A stretch of 64,000 bases of DNA. Origin: an uncultured Lachnoclostridium sp. (GTDB lineage: Bacteria; Bacillota; Clostridia; Lachnospirales; Lachnospiraceae). Below are positions 1-8,912 of the stretch, in pieces; within the stretch, counting starts at the first letter, position 1; every line of letters starts with the position of its first letter. The stretch lies in the NCBI GenBank assembly GCA_946415315.1, contig CAMKRZ010000005.1, forward strand, positions 62,001 through 126,000, given 5' to 3'. The notes below the pieces were generated by a model that was not told the origin of the DNA, searched no databases, and saw only the letters and a program-made list of their open reading frames with translations. A program made the position numbers and the translations under genes.

Positions 1-7
1 AATAATC

Positions 8-35
8 CGGCCGGGCGCGATTGCCCGGCCGTTTT
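8..35 (+). terminator. Rho-independent terminator of an upstream gene
   Basis: CGGCCGGGC and GCCCGGCCG form a perfect 9-bp stem with a 6-base loop, followed by TTTT. It probably ends a gene lying left of the window and insulates the promoter at 84-112. Confidence 0.75.
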
Positions 36-83
36 GCGTCATTTTCCGAAGATTCCGACGTCAAATTCCCTGAAAACAACGGG

Positions 84-112
84 TTGCACTTGCGTTGAAA
101 TAATGCTATACT
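84..112 (+). promoter_or_regulatory. Sigma-A promoter for the first sugar transferase gene
   Basis: TTGCAC, a 17-base spacer and TATACT give a near-consensus housekeeping promoter. Transcription would start near 119, about 50 bases before the ATG at 172, which has AGGGGG just upstream. Confidence 0.7.
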
Positions 113-171
113 GACAGATACTGGGTTTCTATGCACACAGAAGCCGTACACGCAGAGTATTAGGGGGCGCC

Positions 172-1488
172 ATGAACGATTTCTGGAGATTTCTGATCGG
201 TCTGGTAAAATTGACGTTGTTCGTCGGGGTCGTGGCCATATTTTACGCGCTCCAGGCGATAAATAATCCGGCGATCCGCGCGGATTTCCAGAGCGCGGCG
301 CAGATCGTAGTTGTGTTTGTCGTTGTGCACGTCATGTTCATGGCTATCTACGGCGGCTACGACATCGGCAAGAAGAGTAAGAAAAATGTGCAAAACAGTG
401 CATTTATCATCACCTGGCTGACGGATATCGCAACGTTCGTGTGGATCTGCCTGACGACGGGCGTCATCAAGAGCAGCAGTGATTTTCTGGACAATTTCGG
501 TATGCTGCTGTTCGGCGTTGCGCTGCAGGGAATCCTCACGCTTCTGCTGGTGAGACTCGGTTTCGAAATTTATTATTATGCGACGCGCGACAGCCATACG
601 CTGTACGTGGTCAATCTTGATACGGATCAGCCGAAAATGCTGGACAACATCCGAAAGAGAGCCGAACAGATCCCCGGCGACAAGGTTGTGTCATATACCG
701 AACCGTGGCTCATGGAAGAGATTGAACAGTTCGACAACGTGTTCCTGACGGACATCCCCACGGAGACGCGGCGCAAACTTGTGGAATACTGCTACGGAAG
801 AGGCAAGAACATCCTCTTCACGCCGGAGATCAGCGATATCGTCGAAGTGACGAGCAAGTATCGTATGTTCGGTGACGCCCTCATTTTCGCGTCGGCGAAG
901 ACGGAACTGACGCTCGCGGAGCGCTTTATGAAGAGGTCGTTCGACATTTTCGGAGCATCGATCCTGCTGATCCTCACGCTTCCGCTTTTCCTGCTGAGCG
1001 CGATCCTGATCAAGCTTGATGACCACGGCAAAGTCTTCTTCACGCAGCTACGCGCGACGAAGAACGGCAAGCCTTTTAAGATTTACAAATTCCGCACGAT
1101 GATCGAGAGCGAGGCCACGAAGCCGATGCAGGAGACCGACAACCGCGTCACCCGCGCCGGCAAGATTTTGCGAGCGACCCGCCTTGACGAGTTACCGCAG
1201 TTTCTGAACATCCTCGGCGGAAGCATGAGCCTCGTTGGCCCGCGGCCCGAGCAGCTCGTGTACCTGCATGGATTTGACGGGAATTATCCCGAGTATGAAT
1301 ACCGCCTTCGTGTGAAGGCCGGCCTCACCGGCTTTGCCCAGATCGAAGGCAAATACAACACGACCAACAAGGAAAAGCTGATGCTTGACCTGATGTATAT
1401 CCAGAGCTACAGCCTGTGGCTGGATCTGAAACTGTTGCTGCAGACAGTTCTCGTAATGCTCAAGGAAGACAGCACGGAAGGCTTCTGA
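172..1488 (+). CDS. Polyprenyl-phosphate sugar-1-phosphate transferase, exopolysaccharide initiation
   Basis: This 438-residue protein starts polysaccharide synthesis by moving a sugar-1-phosphate from a nucleotide sugar to a membrane polyprenyl phosphate. Four hydrophobic segments occupy about residues 5-130, a soluble CoA-binding-like region follows to about 245, and the C-terminal third is the bacterial sugar transferase domain (PF02397 type). That domain has the re-entrant helix [17 protein letters not shown], then [28 protein letters not shown] and [12 protein letters not shown]. This is the usual architecture of large WbaP/CpsE-type enzymes. The ATG follows AGGGGGCGCC and lies about 50 bases after a good promoter. 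The sugar cannot be read from the sequence. A GT2 glycosyltransferase follows after a repeat-filled 0.5-kb gap. Confidence 0.9.
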   Translation: MNDFWRFLIGLVKLTLFVGVVAIFYALQAINNPAIRADFQSAAQIVVVFVVVHVMFMAIYGGYDIGKKSKKNVQNSAFIITWLTDIATFVWICLTTGVIKSSSDFLDNFGMLLFGVALQGILTLLLVRLGFEIYYYATRDSHTLYVVNLDTDQPKMLDNIRKRAEQIPGDKVVSYTEPWLMEEIEQFDNVFLTDIPTETRRKLVEYCYGRGKNILFTPEISDIVEVTSKYRMFGDALIFASAKTELTLAERFMKRSFDIFGASILLILTLPLFLLSAILIKLDDHGKVFFTQLRATKNGKPFKIYKFRTMIESEATKPMQETDNRVTRAGKILRATRLDELPQFLNILGGSMSLVGPRPEQLVYLHGFDGNYPEYEYRLRVKAGLTGFAQIEGKYNTTNKEKLMLDLMYIQSYSLWLDLKLLLQTVLVMLKEDSTEGF

Positions 1489-1517
1489 CGCCGGCTTCTT
1501 CCGGCGGCTGGTCCGCG

Positions 1518-1634
1518 GAAAGCCTGCGGCTACGCCCCCTGCGGCAAGCTGCAGTAGAAAGCCCGCGGCAGCTTGTTGAAACTCGGAAAGCCACGATGGC
1601 ATAGCCCGCAGGACACGCTGAAAGCCCGCGGGGC
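1518..1634. repeat. Irregular short GC-rich repeats
   Basis: A short motif close to GAAAGCCCGCGGC recurs at 1518, 1557, 1586 (diverged) and 1620 at irregular distances. Together with the 53-bp array just downstream it fills the gap between two glycan genes. I see no coding potential of its own here. Confidence 0.4.
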
Positions 1635-1652
1635 CTCGGCGATGAAGCCTGG

Positions 1653-1970
1653 TTATGGCCTAATTAGCCCAAAAAGTTGATTCGGGCCGAACGGATTTCC
1701 GGTCGGTATGGCCTGGATGGCAGGAAAAGAAGTTTCAGGCCGAACACTTTTTAAACAAGTATGGCCTAAATTACAAAAAGCGTTGTTTCGGGCCGAACAC
1801 TTTTTAAGCAAGTATGGCCTAAACCACCAATAATGCCGTTTCAGGCCGAACGCTTTTAAAGTAAGTATGGCCTAAACCACCAAAAACGTCGCTTCAGGCC
1901 TAAACCTGTCAAAACCGGTTCGGCCCAGACTATTCAAAATACCAAACCGGGCCGAAATTGATGCCGGTTC
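1653..1970. repeat. Tandem array of six degenerate 53-bp units
   Basis: Units start at 1653, 1706, 1759, 1812, 1865 and 1918, each exactly 53 bases, the last most diverged. Units 2 to 5 share GTATGGCCT at the 5' end, and the middle of most units carries TTTCRGGCCGAAC or a close form. The GGCCTAAA near the start is nearly the reverse complement of the central TTTCAGGCC, so each unit could fold into a hairpin. The array ends just before the ribosome binding site of the next gene (AAAGGAGG, 1991-1998). I see no reading frame that it encodes. Function unknown. Confidence 0.85.
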
Positions 1971-2004
1971 CGCACTTGCAAGCCACACGGAAAGGAGGTT
2001 CCTC

Positions 2005-3021
2005 GTGGAGAAGGTTCTCACAATCATTGTTCCGTCTTACAACGTGGAGCAGTACCTTGCCAAATGCGTGGACTCCATGGTGGAGGCGGGCTGCAACGAA
2101 GAGATCGAGATCATCCTGGTCAACGACGGATCGACGGATTCGACGCGCGAGATGGCGGAGAGTTACGCGCGCAAATACCAGGGCACGGTGCGAGTGATCA
2201 ACAAGCAAAACGGCGGCCACGGGTCTGCGATCAACGCGGGAATCCTGGCGGCGACGGGAACATACCTGAGAATACTGGACGGGGACGACTGGGTCGACGG
2301 CGAGGCATTTGCCAAACTGGTTGAGAAACTTCGCACGGCAACCGAGGACGTGATCGTCACGCGCTACAACACAATACAGGATGTGACGTGGAAGGTCATG
2401 CCGGAGGACCGGTTTGACATTTATCATTTCATTGACTGCGACAAACCGTACACGTTCGGTGAGATCGCCGACATGCCGTACATCCGCATCCATCAGCTCA
2501 ACTACCGCACGGAACTGATGCAGGCTAACGATATAACAATTGACGAAAAATGTTTCTACGTCGACGTGGAGTACGCGCTCTACCCGATGCCGTATGTGCG
2601 CACGCTGCGATTCTATGACCTGCCGGTGTACCAGTACCGCGTGGGACGGCCGAAACAGAGCATGAACATCAATCGCATGCAGCAGTACGTGTCGGATCAC
2701 CGCCTCGTCATGACGAGAATTTTCGAATTCTATGATCGGGAGAAGGAGGAGGATACGAGCAACGCGCTCCTGAAATATCTGGAGTACGAGCTTTCGCGCC
2801 TTGTGGTCACGCAGACGCGGATCTGGCTCTCGTTCCCGCCGATGAAACGCTACCGCGACTTCATCAAGGAACTCGGCGAGATGACGCGCACCAACTATCC
2901 GGAGGTGTACTCGAAACTGCCCAACAAGGCAGTGCGATTCCTGTTCCGTTTCAAGTGCCTCGGCTATCGACCGATCTCGTGGCTCGTGCGGAAGAGATAC
3001 GGAGTCGGGAAGCAGTCCTGA
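2005..3021 (+). CDS. Family 2 glycosyltransferase
   Basis: A 338-residue cytoplasmic GT-A fold glycosyltransferase. The N-terminal third has the usual GT2 signatures: LTIIVPSYNVEQYLAKC, VNDGSTDST, NGGHGSAINAG and LDGDDWVD, whose DGDD supplies the metal-binding DXD. The C-terminal part is variable and ends in a basic tail without a transmembrane segment. Translation starts at GTG 2005, five bases after AAAGGAGGTT. It is likely to add a sugar to a lipid-linked or cell-surface glycan with the upstream sugar transferase. Donor and acceptor are unknown. A double hairpin lies just after the gene, separating it from a convergent GT2 gene. Confidence 0.88.
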   Translation: MEKVLTIIVPSYNVEQYLAKCVDSMVEAGCNEEIEIILVNDGSTDSTREMAESYARKYQGTVRVINKQNGGHGSAINAGILAATGTYLRILDGDDWVDGEAFAKLVEKLRTATEDVIVTRYNTIQDVTWKVMPEDRFDIYHFIDCDKPYTFGEIADMPYIRIHQLNYRTELMQANDITIDEKCFYVDVEYALYPMPYVRTLRFYDLPVYQYRVGRPKQSMNINRMQQYVSDHRLVMTRIFEFYDREKEEDTSNALLKYLEYELSRLVVTQTRIWLSFPPMKRYRDFIKELGEMTRTNYPEVYSKLPNKAVRFLFRFKCLGYRPISWLVRKRYGVGKQS

Positions 3022-3113
3022 TCGAGGGATGCCTGAGCTTGAATACGAAGCAGCTTCCGATACGAGAATAGCGGCAGAATTGACGGGAGAAAAACGAAAC
3101 ATAGGAAAATGAA

Positions 3114-3182
3114 GCGGGGGTGTGCGAAATCGCACACCCCCGCTCTTGCAAAGAGAGCCGGGCGCTGTGCGTCCGGCTCTCT
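3114..3182. terminator. Bidirectional double-hairpin terminator
   Basis: GCGGGGGTGTGCG and CGCACACCCCCGC make a perfect 13-bp stem with loop AAAT (3114-3143). A second stem, AGAGAGCCGG with CCGGCTCTCT, lies at 3152-3182. They sit between two convergent glycosyltransferase genes and can stop transcription from both sides. No long T-run is present. Confidence 0.7.
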
Positions 3183-3211
3183 CGATAATTCAAAAATACA
3201 GTCTTTCCCGA

Positions 3212-4024
3212 TCAGCTCTTCTTGATCTTGTTGTACTTCGCGGAGTTTCTTCTCGCGTAGCAGAACATGTAGTACAGCGACTTGATCGAGCCGAAGCGGA
3301 GCTTCTTGTAGACGTTGTAGTTCTTCTTTGCGGCAGCCCATTTGTTGCCGGATGCGGAGTCGCGGTCGATACGGTAGGTCATGAGAGGCTCATCGATGCC
3401 GTATGCAACGAAGCCTTTCTTAAGAACAACCAGCCAGGTGTAGAAATCTTCGTGCAGGTTGCCGTCGACCGGGAACTTCTCCATGACGTTTTTGTTCACC
3501 ATCGCGGAGGAGAAGGAGATGACGTTCTGCTTCAGGAGTTTCTTGTAGGTCACGGACTCGGGTGCCTTCAGCACGTAGCCGTAGCGGTTGCCCTTGTAAT
3601 CCATATACGCCGTGCCGGAGAAAATGATCGCCGGGTACATCGGGTTCGGATCGCCGTTGTCGAGGTACATCGGAACATCGCCGCGGAGCATGCGGTCGCG
3701 CAGGCTGACCTGCTTCTCCAGCTTGTCCTCACGCCACAGATCGTCGCCGTCGAAAAATGCGATCCATTCGGTCTTCGCATGCTCCAGGCCGTAGTTGCGG
3801 ACATACGCAACGCCCTGGTTCGTCTGCATGCGGACATACGTGATACGCGGATCCTCCTTCGCAAAATTCTTCAAAATGAAATCAGAGCCGTCAGTGGAGC
3901 AGTCGTCGATGATCAACAGCTTGAGCTCGCGGTACGTCTGGTTCAGGACGCTTCGGATCGTCTCGGTGATAGTTGCAGCGACATTATAAACTGCCATGAT
4001 AACGGTAATGGTATCTCTTGCCAT
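3212..4024 (-). CDS. Family 2 glycosyltransferase
   Basis: A 270-residue GT2 enzyme with ITVIMAVYNVAATI, IIDDCSTDGS, NQGVAYVRNYGLEHA and FFDGDDLW, the last giving the DXD. The C-terminal half has WLVVLKKGF and a YRIDRDSAS motif seen in WcaA/RfaG-like GT2 proteins from capsule clusters. The ATG at 4024 follows AAGGAGGATTCTAACCC, an excellent ribosome binding site. It faces the preceding glycosyltransferase across a shared terminator and runs away from the pilus operon. It probably acts in the same surface glycan pathway. Substrate unknown. Confidence 0.88.
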   Translation of the reverse strand: MARDTITVIMAVYNVAATITETIRSVLNQTYRELKLLIIDDCSTDGSDFILKNFAKEDPRITYVRMQTNQGVAYVRNYGLEHAKTEWIAFFDGDDLWREDKLEKQVSLRDRMLRGDVPMYLDNGDPNPMYPAIIFSGTAYMDYKGNRYGYVLKAPESVTYKKLLKQNVISFSSAMVNKNVMEKFPVDGNLHEDFYTWLVVLKKGFVAYGIDEPLMTYRIDRDSASGNKWAAAKKNYNVYKKLRFGSIKSLYYMFCYARRNSAKYNKIKKS

Positions 4025-4347
4025 GGGTTAGAATCCTCCTTACGTGGTGGTCTTAGCAATAATATTAGCATAAAAAGTTACAACAAACAATAGCATAATC
4101 ATCGAAAAATGGGTAAATATCACAAATGCGTGAGCATTTTTCGATGCAATCGGATAATGACAAATATCTCGACAAAAACCGCGGATAACCGATGCGGCAG
4201 GTGTCGGTTTGACCGGATCGCGGAGTCGGATCAACAATGAAACCGGACCGGTCGGGGCGGGTATGACCCGAACTTCTTCCTTAAATACAAGTTAATACAA
4301 ATTTTATAAAAAACAAGAAAAGCCATCGTTTGTACAGAAATTTACCC

Positions 4348-4376
4348 TTGACATGAAAGAAAATAAAAAGTAGAAT
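4348..4376 (+). promoter_or_regulatory. Distal promoter upstream of the pilus operon
   Basis: TTGACA, 17 bases, TAGAAT: an almost perfect sigma-A promoter about 380 bases before pilB. The region 4025-4756 is much richer in A+T than its flanks and has no gene I can support. This promoter could give a long pilB leader or an independent small transcript. Confidence 0.65.
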
Positions 4377-4414
4377 CGCAAAGTGGCTGTGGAGTGATGA
4401 AATCACGGCAAATG

Positions 4415-4449
4415 TTAACAAATTTACAAGTGTTTACAGTTTGTTTACA
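4415..4449 (+). promoter_or_regulatory. Phased TTTACA/TTAACA repeats
   Basis: TTAACA at 4415 and TTTACA at 4423, 4433 and 4444 are spaced 8, 10 and 11 bases apart, so most fall on one face of the helix. Further TTTACA copies occur at 4528 and 4642. They lie between the two promoters and could be regulator half-sites, though some recurrence is expected in such AT-rich DNA. Confidence 0.35.
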
Positions 4450-4556
4450 AACGATGACAAAAATTATTGCAGAAAAATGCAAAAATTAAAAACACGCTGA
4501 ACAAGCCGCTATAACGTTAAAAGAATATTTACAAACGCGCACCCTACAAATAGCCT

Positions 4557-4599
4557 TGTTTATGCATAAACACCACAATATGTTGTGTTTTCATGAAAA
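4557..4599. promoter_or_regulatory. Cluster of three palindromes upstream of pilB
   Basis: TGTTTATGCATAAACA (4557-4572) is a perfect 16-bp palindrome. CACAA-N4-TTGTG follows at 4574-4587, and TTTTCATGAAAA is a perfect 12-bp palindrome at 4588-4599. They end about 60 bases before the -35 of the proximal promoter, a typical place for operators. No known regulator box was recognised. Confidence 0.5.
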
Positions 4600-4656
4600 T
4601 GTCTGCAAAAGGCACCGCTTTTTACGATAATTTGCACAGTTTTTACAGTGAAAACC

Positions 4657-4685
4657 TTGCGCATTTTATTCAAAAGTGGTATGAT
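4657..4685 (+). promoter_or_regulatory. Proximal promoter of the pilus operon
   Basis: TTGCGC, 17 bases, TATGAT. It predicts a start near 4692 and a 5' leader of about 65 bases before the pilB ATG. It is the best placed promoter for the operon. Confidence 0.65.
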
Positions 4686-4756
4686 TTGGATAAATAAAGC
4701 ATGCCTGGTGCACGCGAACCTGTCGTGGACGGCATCGGATCGGGAGGAAACGGCAT

Positions 4757-6457
4757 ATGGCCGGTGAGGTTTACCGTAGAAAAAAGCGACTCGGCGACAT
4801 GCTGATTCAGGAAGGTGTTATCACGCAGGAGCAGCTTCAGCAGGCACTGGAAGCGAAGCGCACCAGCGAAAAGCGTTTGGGCGAGATCATCGTTGAGCTG
4901 AACTTCGCGACGGAAGAGACGATCACCAGAGCGCTTACGAGACAGCTCGGCGTGGAGATGGTGAACCCGACGGCAGCCAAGATCCCGGATGACATCCTGG
5001 CATTGATCCCGGCTCCGGTTCTCCGCAAGTACATGCTGATCCCGTTCGCATACGCGCCGAACAATCCGAACACCCTTCGGGTGGCAATGGTCGACCCGAT
5101 GGATATGAACGCGTTGGATGACCTTCAGATGATCACACATCTGGAGATCGAACCTTATATAGCAACAGCACACGACGTCATGGTGTGCATCGACCGCCAC
5201 TTCGGTAACGCCGACTCCCTTGCAGCGGCTGAGGCGTACGCGAAGGAGCGCGAGAGCAAGATGCTTGCCGGCGAGGATGAGGAGACCGACGAGGTCGGTG
5301 ATTCCCCGATCGTCGTGCTCGTTCGAAACATGATCGAGTCTGCGGCCCGTCAGAGAGCTTCCGATATTCACGTCGAGGCGCTCGAGACGAAGGTCCGTGT
5401 CCGGTACCGGATCGACGGTGCGCTCTTCGAGCAGATCACCTATGATATCGGACTCCTGCCCGCCATCATTGCACGATTGAAGATCATCGGCGGCATGGAC
5501 ATTTCCGAGAAGAGAAAGCCTCAGGACGGTCGTATCAGCCAGACGGTCGACCGTGTCGAGTACGATATCCGTGTTTCCATCCTGCCGACCTACTACGGCG
5601 AGAAGTGCGTTATGCGACTTGCCATGAAGACGGCGCTGACGAGAAACAAGAAAGACCTCGGTTTCTCCGACGAGGAGATGAAGGTGTTCGACCACATCCT
5701 GGCGAACCCGCACGGCATCATCCTTGTTACGGGACCTACCGGTTCCGGTAAGTCGACCACGCTTTACACGGCGCTTTCCGAGCTGAACCGCGAAGAAGTG
5801 AATATCATCACCGTTGAGGACCCTGTCGAGGCGAATATCAACGGTATCAACCAGGTACACGTTAACGTGAAGGCCGGACTGACCTTCGCATCGGCGCTCC
5901 GCTCCATCCTGCGACAGGACCCGGACATCATCATGATCGGTGAGATCCGAGACGGTGAGACCGCCGGCATCGCCGTACAGGCGTCCATCACGGGTCACCT
6001 GGTAGTAAGTACCCTCCACACCAACAGCTCCGCAGCTACGATCGCTCGTCTGATGGATATGGGCGTGGAGAGTTACCTGATCGCCGACTCCGTTGTCGGT
6101 GTTATCGCACAGCGACTTGTTCGCCGTCTCTGCCCGAAGTGCAAGAAAGAACGTTTTGCGACTGACGAGGAGAAGGAGACGATGGGCATCCCGGCCAACG
6201 CCGGCAATGTCGTTCTCTATGATCCGGTCGGTTGCCAGAACTGCAACCGTGGTTATAAGGGACGAATCGGTGTGTACGAGATCATGGAGATCACACCGAG
6301 ACTGAAGAAGATCATTTCCCACAAGGAAGATTCCGACGTGCTTAAGAAGGCCGCCCTCGAGGAGGGTATGAGTACGCTCCGCATGAGTTCCGTGCGTTGC
6401 TGCCTGCAGGGAATCACCTCTTACTCCGAGATGTTGCGAGTATCGTTCGAGGAGTAA
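4757..6457 (+). CDS. pilB: Type IV pilus extension ATPase PilB
   Basis: The 566-residue hexameric ATPase drives pilus polymerisation from the cytoplasmic face. The N-terminal domain of GspE/PilB type (LGDMLIQEGVITQEQLQQAL) spans about residues 10-150. The motor domain has the Walker A GPTGSGKSTT near 326-335, the Asp box after IITVEDPVE, Walker B IIMIGEIRD and the His box TGHLVVSTLHTN. A zinc tetracysteine site (CPKC near 459 and CQNC near 493) is typical of PilB and absent from PilT. GGGAGG precedes the ATG. First gene of the pilus operon, 27 bases before pilT. Confidence 0.97.
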   Translation: MAGEVYRRKKRLGDMLIQEGVITQEQLQQALEAKRTSEKRLGEIIVELNFATEETITRALTRQLGVEMVNPTAAKIPDDILALIPAPVLRKYMLIPFAYAPNNPNTLRVAMVDPMDMNALDDLQMITHLEIEPYIATAHDVMVCIDRHFGNADSLAAAEAYAKERESKMLAGEDEETDEVGDSPIVVLVRNMIESAARQRASDIHVEALETKVRVRYRIDGALFEQITYDIGLLPAIIARLKIIGGMDISEKRKPQDGRISQTVDRVEYDIRVSILPTYYGEKCVMRLAMKTALTRNKKDLGFSDEEMKVFDHILANPHGIILVTGPTGSGKSTTLYTALSELNREEVNIITVEDPVEANINGINQVHVNVKAGLTFASALRSILRQDPDIIMIGEIRDGETAGIAVQASITGHLVVSTLHTNSSAATIARLMDMGVESYLIADSVVGVIAQRLVRRLCPKCKKERFATDEEKETMGIPANAGNVVLYDPVGCQNCNRGYKGRIGVYEIMEITPRLKKIISHKEDSDVLKKAALEEGMSTLRMSSVRCCLQGITSYSEMLRVSFEE

Positions 6458-6484
6458 AATACAAGGAAAGGAACAGACAGCTGT

Positions 6485-7549
6485 ATGAGAGAGTTGGATG
6501 ACATCCTCCAGGAAGCCGTCGACAGGCACGCGTCAGATATTCATATCACGGCAGGCCGTCCGGTTATCTTCCGTATCGACGGAGACCTGAGACCGCTCGA
6601 CAGTGACAAGCTGACACCCGAACAGATTGAGGAGCTTGTTGTTCCGCTGTTCGCGGATAACGACCGATTGGTCGAGACAATGGAGAAGACCGGCGAGATC
6701 GACTTCGCGCATTCGCTGTACGGCCGCGGACGTTTCCGTGTAAACGTATTCAAGCAGCGCGGTACGCTCGCAATGGTCATGCGACTCCTGCCGTTCAAGA
6801 TCCCGGCGCCGAGAGAACTCGGACTTCCGGCATCCGTGCAGGAACTGTGCCAGAGAAAGAGAGGACTCGTCCTCGTAACCGGAGCAACCGGTTCCGGCAA
6901 GTCCACCACGCTTGCGTCGCTGATCAACATGATCAACAAGACGTACAGCAAGCATATCATTACATTGGAAGACCCGATTGAGTACCTGCACCGGCACGAG
7001 AAATCGATCGTTAACCAGCGAGAGATCGGTGACGATACCGAGAGCTACGCGGGAGCGCTTCGAGCAGCCCTCCGTGAAGATCCGGACGTTATCCTCGTCG
7101 GTGAGATGCGAGACCTCGAGACGATCCAGACAGCCATCACGGCTGCCGAGACCGGCCACCTGGTGTTCTCCACGCTTCACACGAACAGTGCAGCCGACAC
7201 CATCAACCGTGTTATCGACGTCTTCCCGCCGCATCAGCAGCAGCAGATCCGTGTACAGCTCGCGAGCGTTATCGAGTGTGTTATCTCGCAGCAGCTTCTT
7301 CCGATTCAGACCGGCTCCGGCCGTGTCGCGGCATTCGAGGTCATGATGGGTACCAGCGCTGTGCGTAACCTCATCCGTGAGGGCAAGGCGTTCCAGATCC
7401 CTTCGATGATCCAGACGAGCAAGAAGCAGGGCATGCAGTCCATGGACGACGCTCTGTACAACCTCTATATCGGCGGTCTGATCAGCGCGGAGAACTGTTT
7501 GAACTACGCGCAGGATGCGATTGCGATGAGCAGGAAAGTTTCATTCTAG
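6485..7549 (+). CDS. pilT: Type IV pilus retraction ATPase PilT
   Basis: A 354-residue ATPase that powers pilus disassembly and so twitching, adhesion pull-in or DNA uptake. It has ASDIHITAGRP at the start, Walker A GATGSGKSTT near 133-142, the Asp box LEDPIEYLH, Walker B VILVGEMRD, STLHTNSAADTINR and the C-terminal AVRNLIREGK, a PilT retraction motif close to AIRNLIRE. It lacks the zinc site of PilB. Length matches the family. Its presence says these pili are retractable and not just a secretion pseudopilus. Confidence 0.97.
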   Translation: MRELDDILQEAVDRHASDIHITAGRPVIFRIDGDLRPLDSDKLTPEQIEELVVPLFADNDRLVETMEKTGEIDFAHSLYGRGRFRVNVFKQRGTLAMVMRLLPFKIPAPRELGLPASVQELCQRKRGLVLVTGATGSGKSTTLASLINMINKTYSKHIITLEDPIEYLHRHEKSIVNQREIGDDTESYAGALRAALREDPDVILVGEMRDLETIQTAITAAETGHLVFSTLHTNSAADTINRVIDVFPPHQQQQIRVQLASVIECVISQQLLPIQTGSGRVAAFEVMMGTSAVRNLIREGKAFQIPSMIQTSKKQGMQSMDDALYNLYIGGLISAENCLNYAQDAIAMSRKVSF

Positions 7550-7570
7550 TTTCATTCAGGGAGGTTTTGA

Positions 7571-8782
7571 ATGGCTACATTCCAGTACACAGCCGTCGAT
7601 AAGTTCGGCAAGGAGAAGAGAGGCAGTATTGATGCTACGGCACCGGACCGCGCTGCGGCGATGCTCAAGGGCGAAGGCCTCATGCCGATCAAAGTTACCG
7701 AGGCGAACATTTTCAGCAAGGATATCAACATCGGCGGATCGAAGGTTAACAACCGAGAACTTGCCGTGTTCTGCCGCCAGTTCGTGAGTATCATCAACGC
7801 CGGTGTTCCGATCATGGATGCACTCGGCATGATGGAAGAGCAGACGGCCAACAAAGCGTTCAAGAAGGCACTCACGGAAGTTCGCCAGAGTGTTGCGAAA
7901 GGTGAGACGCTCGGAAACTCAATGCGCGCTCATCCGGAGATCTTCCCTTCGATGCTGATCAACATGGTTGATGCCGGTGAGGCTTCCGGTTCCATCGACG
8001 TGTCGTTCACTCGAATGGCTACCCAGTTCGAGAAGGATGCATACCTTGCCGGTCTGGTTAAGAAAGCAATGGTTTACCCGATCGTTGTCCTGATCGTAGC
8101 AATCGCAGTGTGCGTTGTCCTCCTGGTGAAGGTTGTGCCGACATTCATGGAGATGTTCAAGGATATCGATATCGAGATGCCGAAGATCACGATGTTCGTC
8201 GTACATGCGAGTGACTGGCTACAGGCCAACTGGTTCATCGCGTTAGCTATCATTGTTATCATTGCGATCGGCTTTAAGATTTTCACATCCACGAAGACCG
8301 GTACCGTATTCTTCGCAACAATGGCGATCAAGCTTCCGGCGATCAAGAATTTTACGATCAAATCCTCTTCTTCGAGACTTGCAAGAACGCTCAGCACGCT
8401 GACCGCGTCCGGCATCTCGATGATCGACTCGCTGGAGATCACGGCGAAGACGATGAGCAACTACCTCTTCAAGCAGGCTGTGTATGAGTGCAAGGAAGAG
8501 GTGAAGAAAGGTGTTCCGCTTTCCGAACCGCTCAAGAGATGCGGTCTCTTCCCGCCGATGGTTATCCATATGACGAAGATCGGAGAGGAAACCGGTGACC
8601 TGGAAGCCATGCTCACCAAGATGGCCGATTACTACGACGAAGAAGTTGAGGCTGCAACGCAGGCCCTTATGGCAGCGCTTGAGCCTATGATCATCCTCCT
8701 GATGGCCGGCGTGTGCGGCGTCATCATCGGAGCTGTTATCGCACCGATGGGTGCATTGTATTCCGGACTCGACAACATGTAA
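7571..8782 (+). CDS. pilC: Type IV pilus inner-membrane platform protein PilC
   Basis: A 403-residue GspF/PilC protein that couples the PilB and PilT motors to pilin assembly. It has the duplicated GspF cytoplasmic domain (FCRQFVSIINAGVPIMDAL and LARTLSTLTASGISMIDSL) and hydrophobic segments at about 165-190, 215-235 and near the C-terminus (MIILLMAGVCGVIIGAV), the usual topology. GGGAGG precedes the ATG, 21 bases after pilT. The gene order pilB-pilT-pilC is common in clostridia. Confidence 0.96.
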   Translation: MATFQYTAVDKFGKEKRGSIDATAPDRAAAMLKGEGLMPIKVTEANIFSKDINIGGSKVNNRELAVFCRQFVSIINAGVPIMDALGMMEEQTANKAFKKALTEVRQSVAKGETLGNSMRAHPEIFPSMLINMVDAGEASGSIDVSFTRMATQFEKDAYLAGLVKKAMVYPIVVLIVAIAVCVVLLVKVVPTFMEMFKDIDIEMPKITMFVVHASDWLQANWFIALAIIVIIAIGFKIFTSTKTGTVFFATMAIKLPAIKNFTIKSSSSRLARTLSTLTASGISMIDSLEITAKTMSNYLFKQAVYECKEEVKKGVPLSEPLKRCGLFPPMVIHMTKIGEETGDLEAMLTKMADYYDEEVEAATQALMAALEPMIILLMAGVCGVIIGAVIAPMGALYSGLDNM

Positions 8783-8912
8783 TTCGAAAGGTTGCCGGGA
8801 CAGCCGCAGAGGCGGCAGAGAGATGAATTAAGCGCTCGTTGATATAGGGCGGCGAGTGTTTAAGATAAAAGCAAACATATTATATGAAAAAATGAAAAGG
8901 AGAACAGAAGTT

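Noticed and set aside
1653-1970. CRISPR array
   Set aside because: The 53-bp units are tandem and diverge throughout; there is no constant repeat separated by unique spacers, and no cas gene is near.
4377-4756. c-di-GMP riboswitch in the pilB leader
   Set aside because: Such switches often control clostridial pili, so I looked for the class I and II core motifs and found neither by eye. A covariance search would settle it.
8839-8867. Separate promoter for the main pilin (TTGATA then AAGATA)
   Set aside because: Spacing is 17 but the -10 is a poor match; it is possible that the pilin has its own promoter, but the sequence does not make the case.
8856-8912. Longer N-terminus for the main pilin, and similar upstream starts of the minor pilins, sulfur transporter lipoprotein and lipoprotein at 37230
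   Set aside because: Each would bury a prepilin or lipoprotein signal inside the chain, and each internal start has a better-spaced ribosome binding site.
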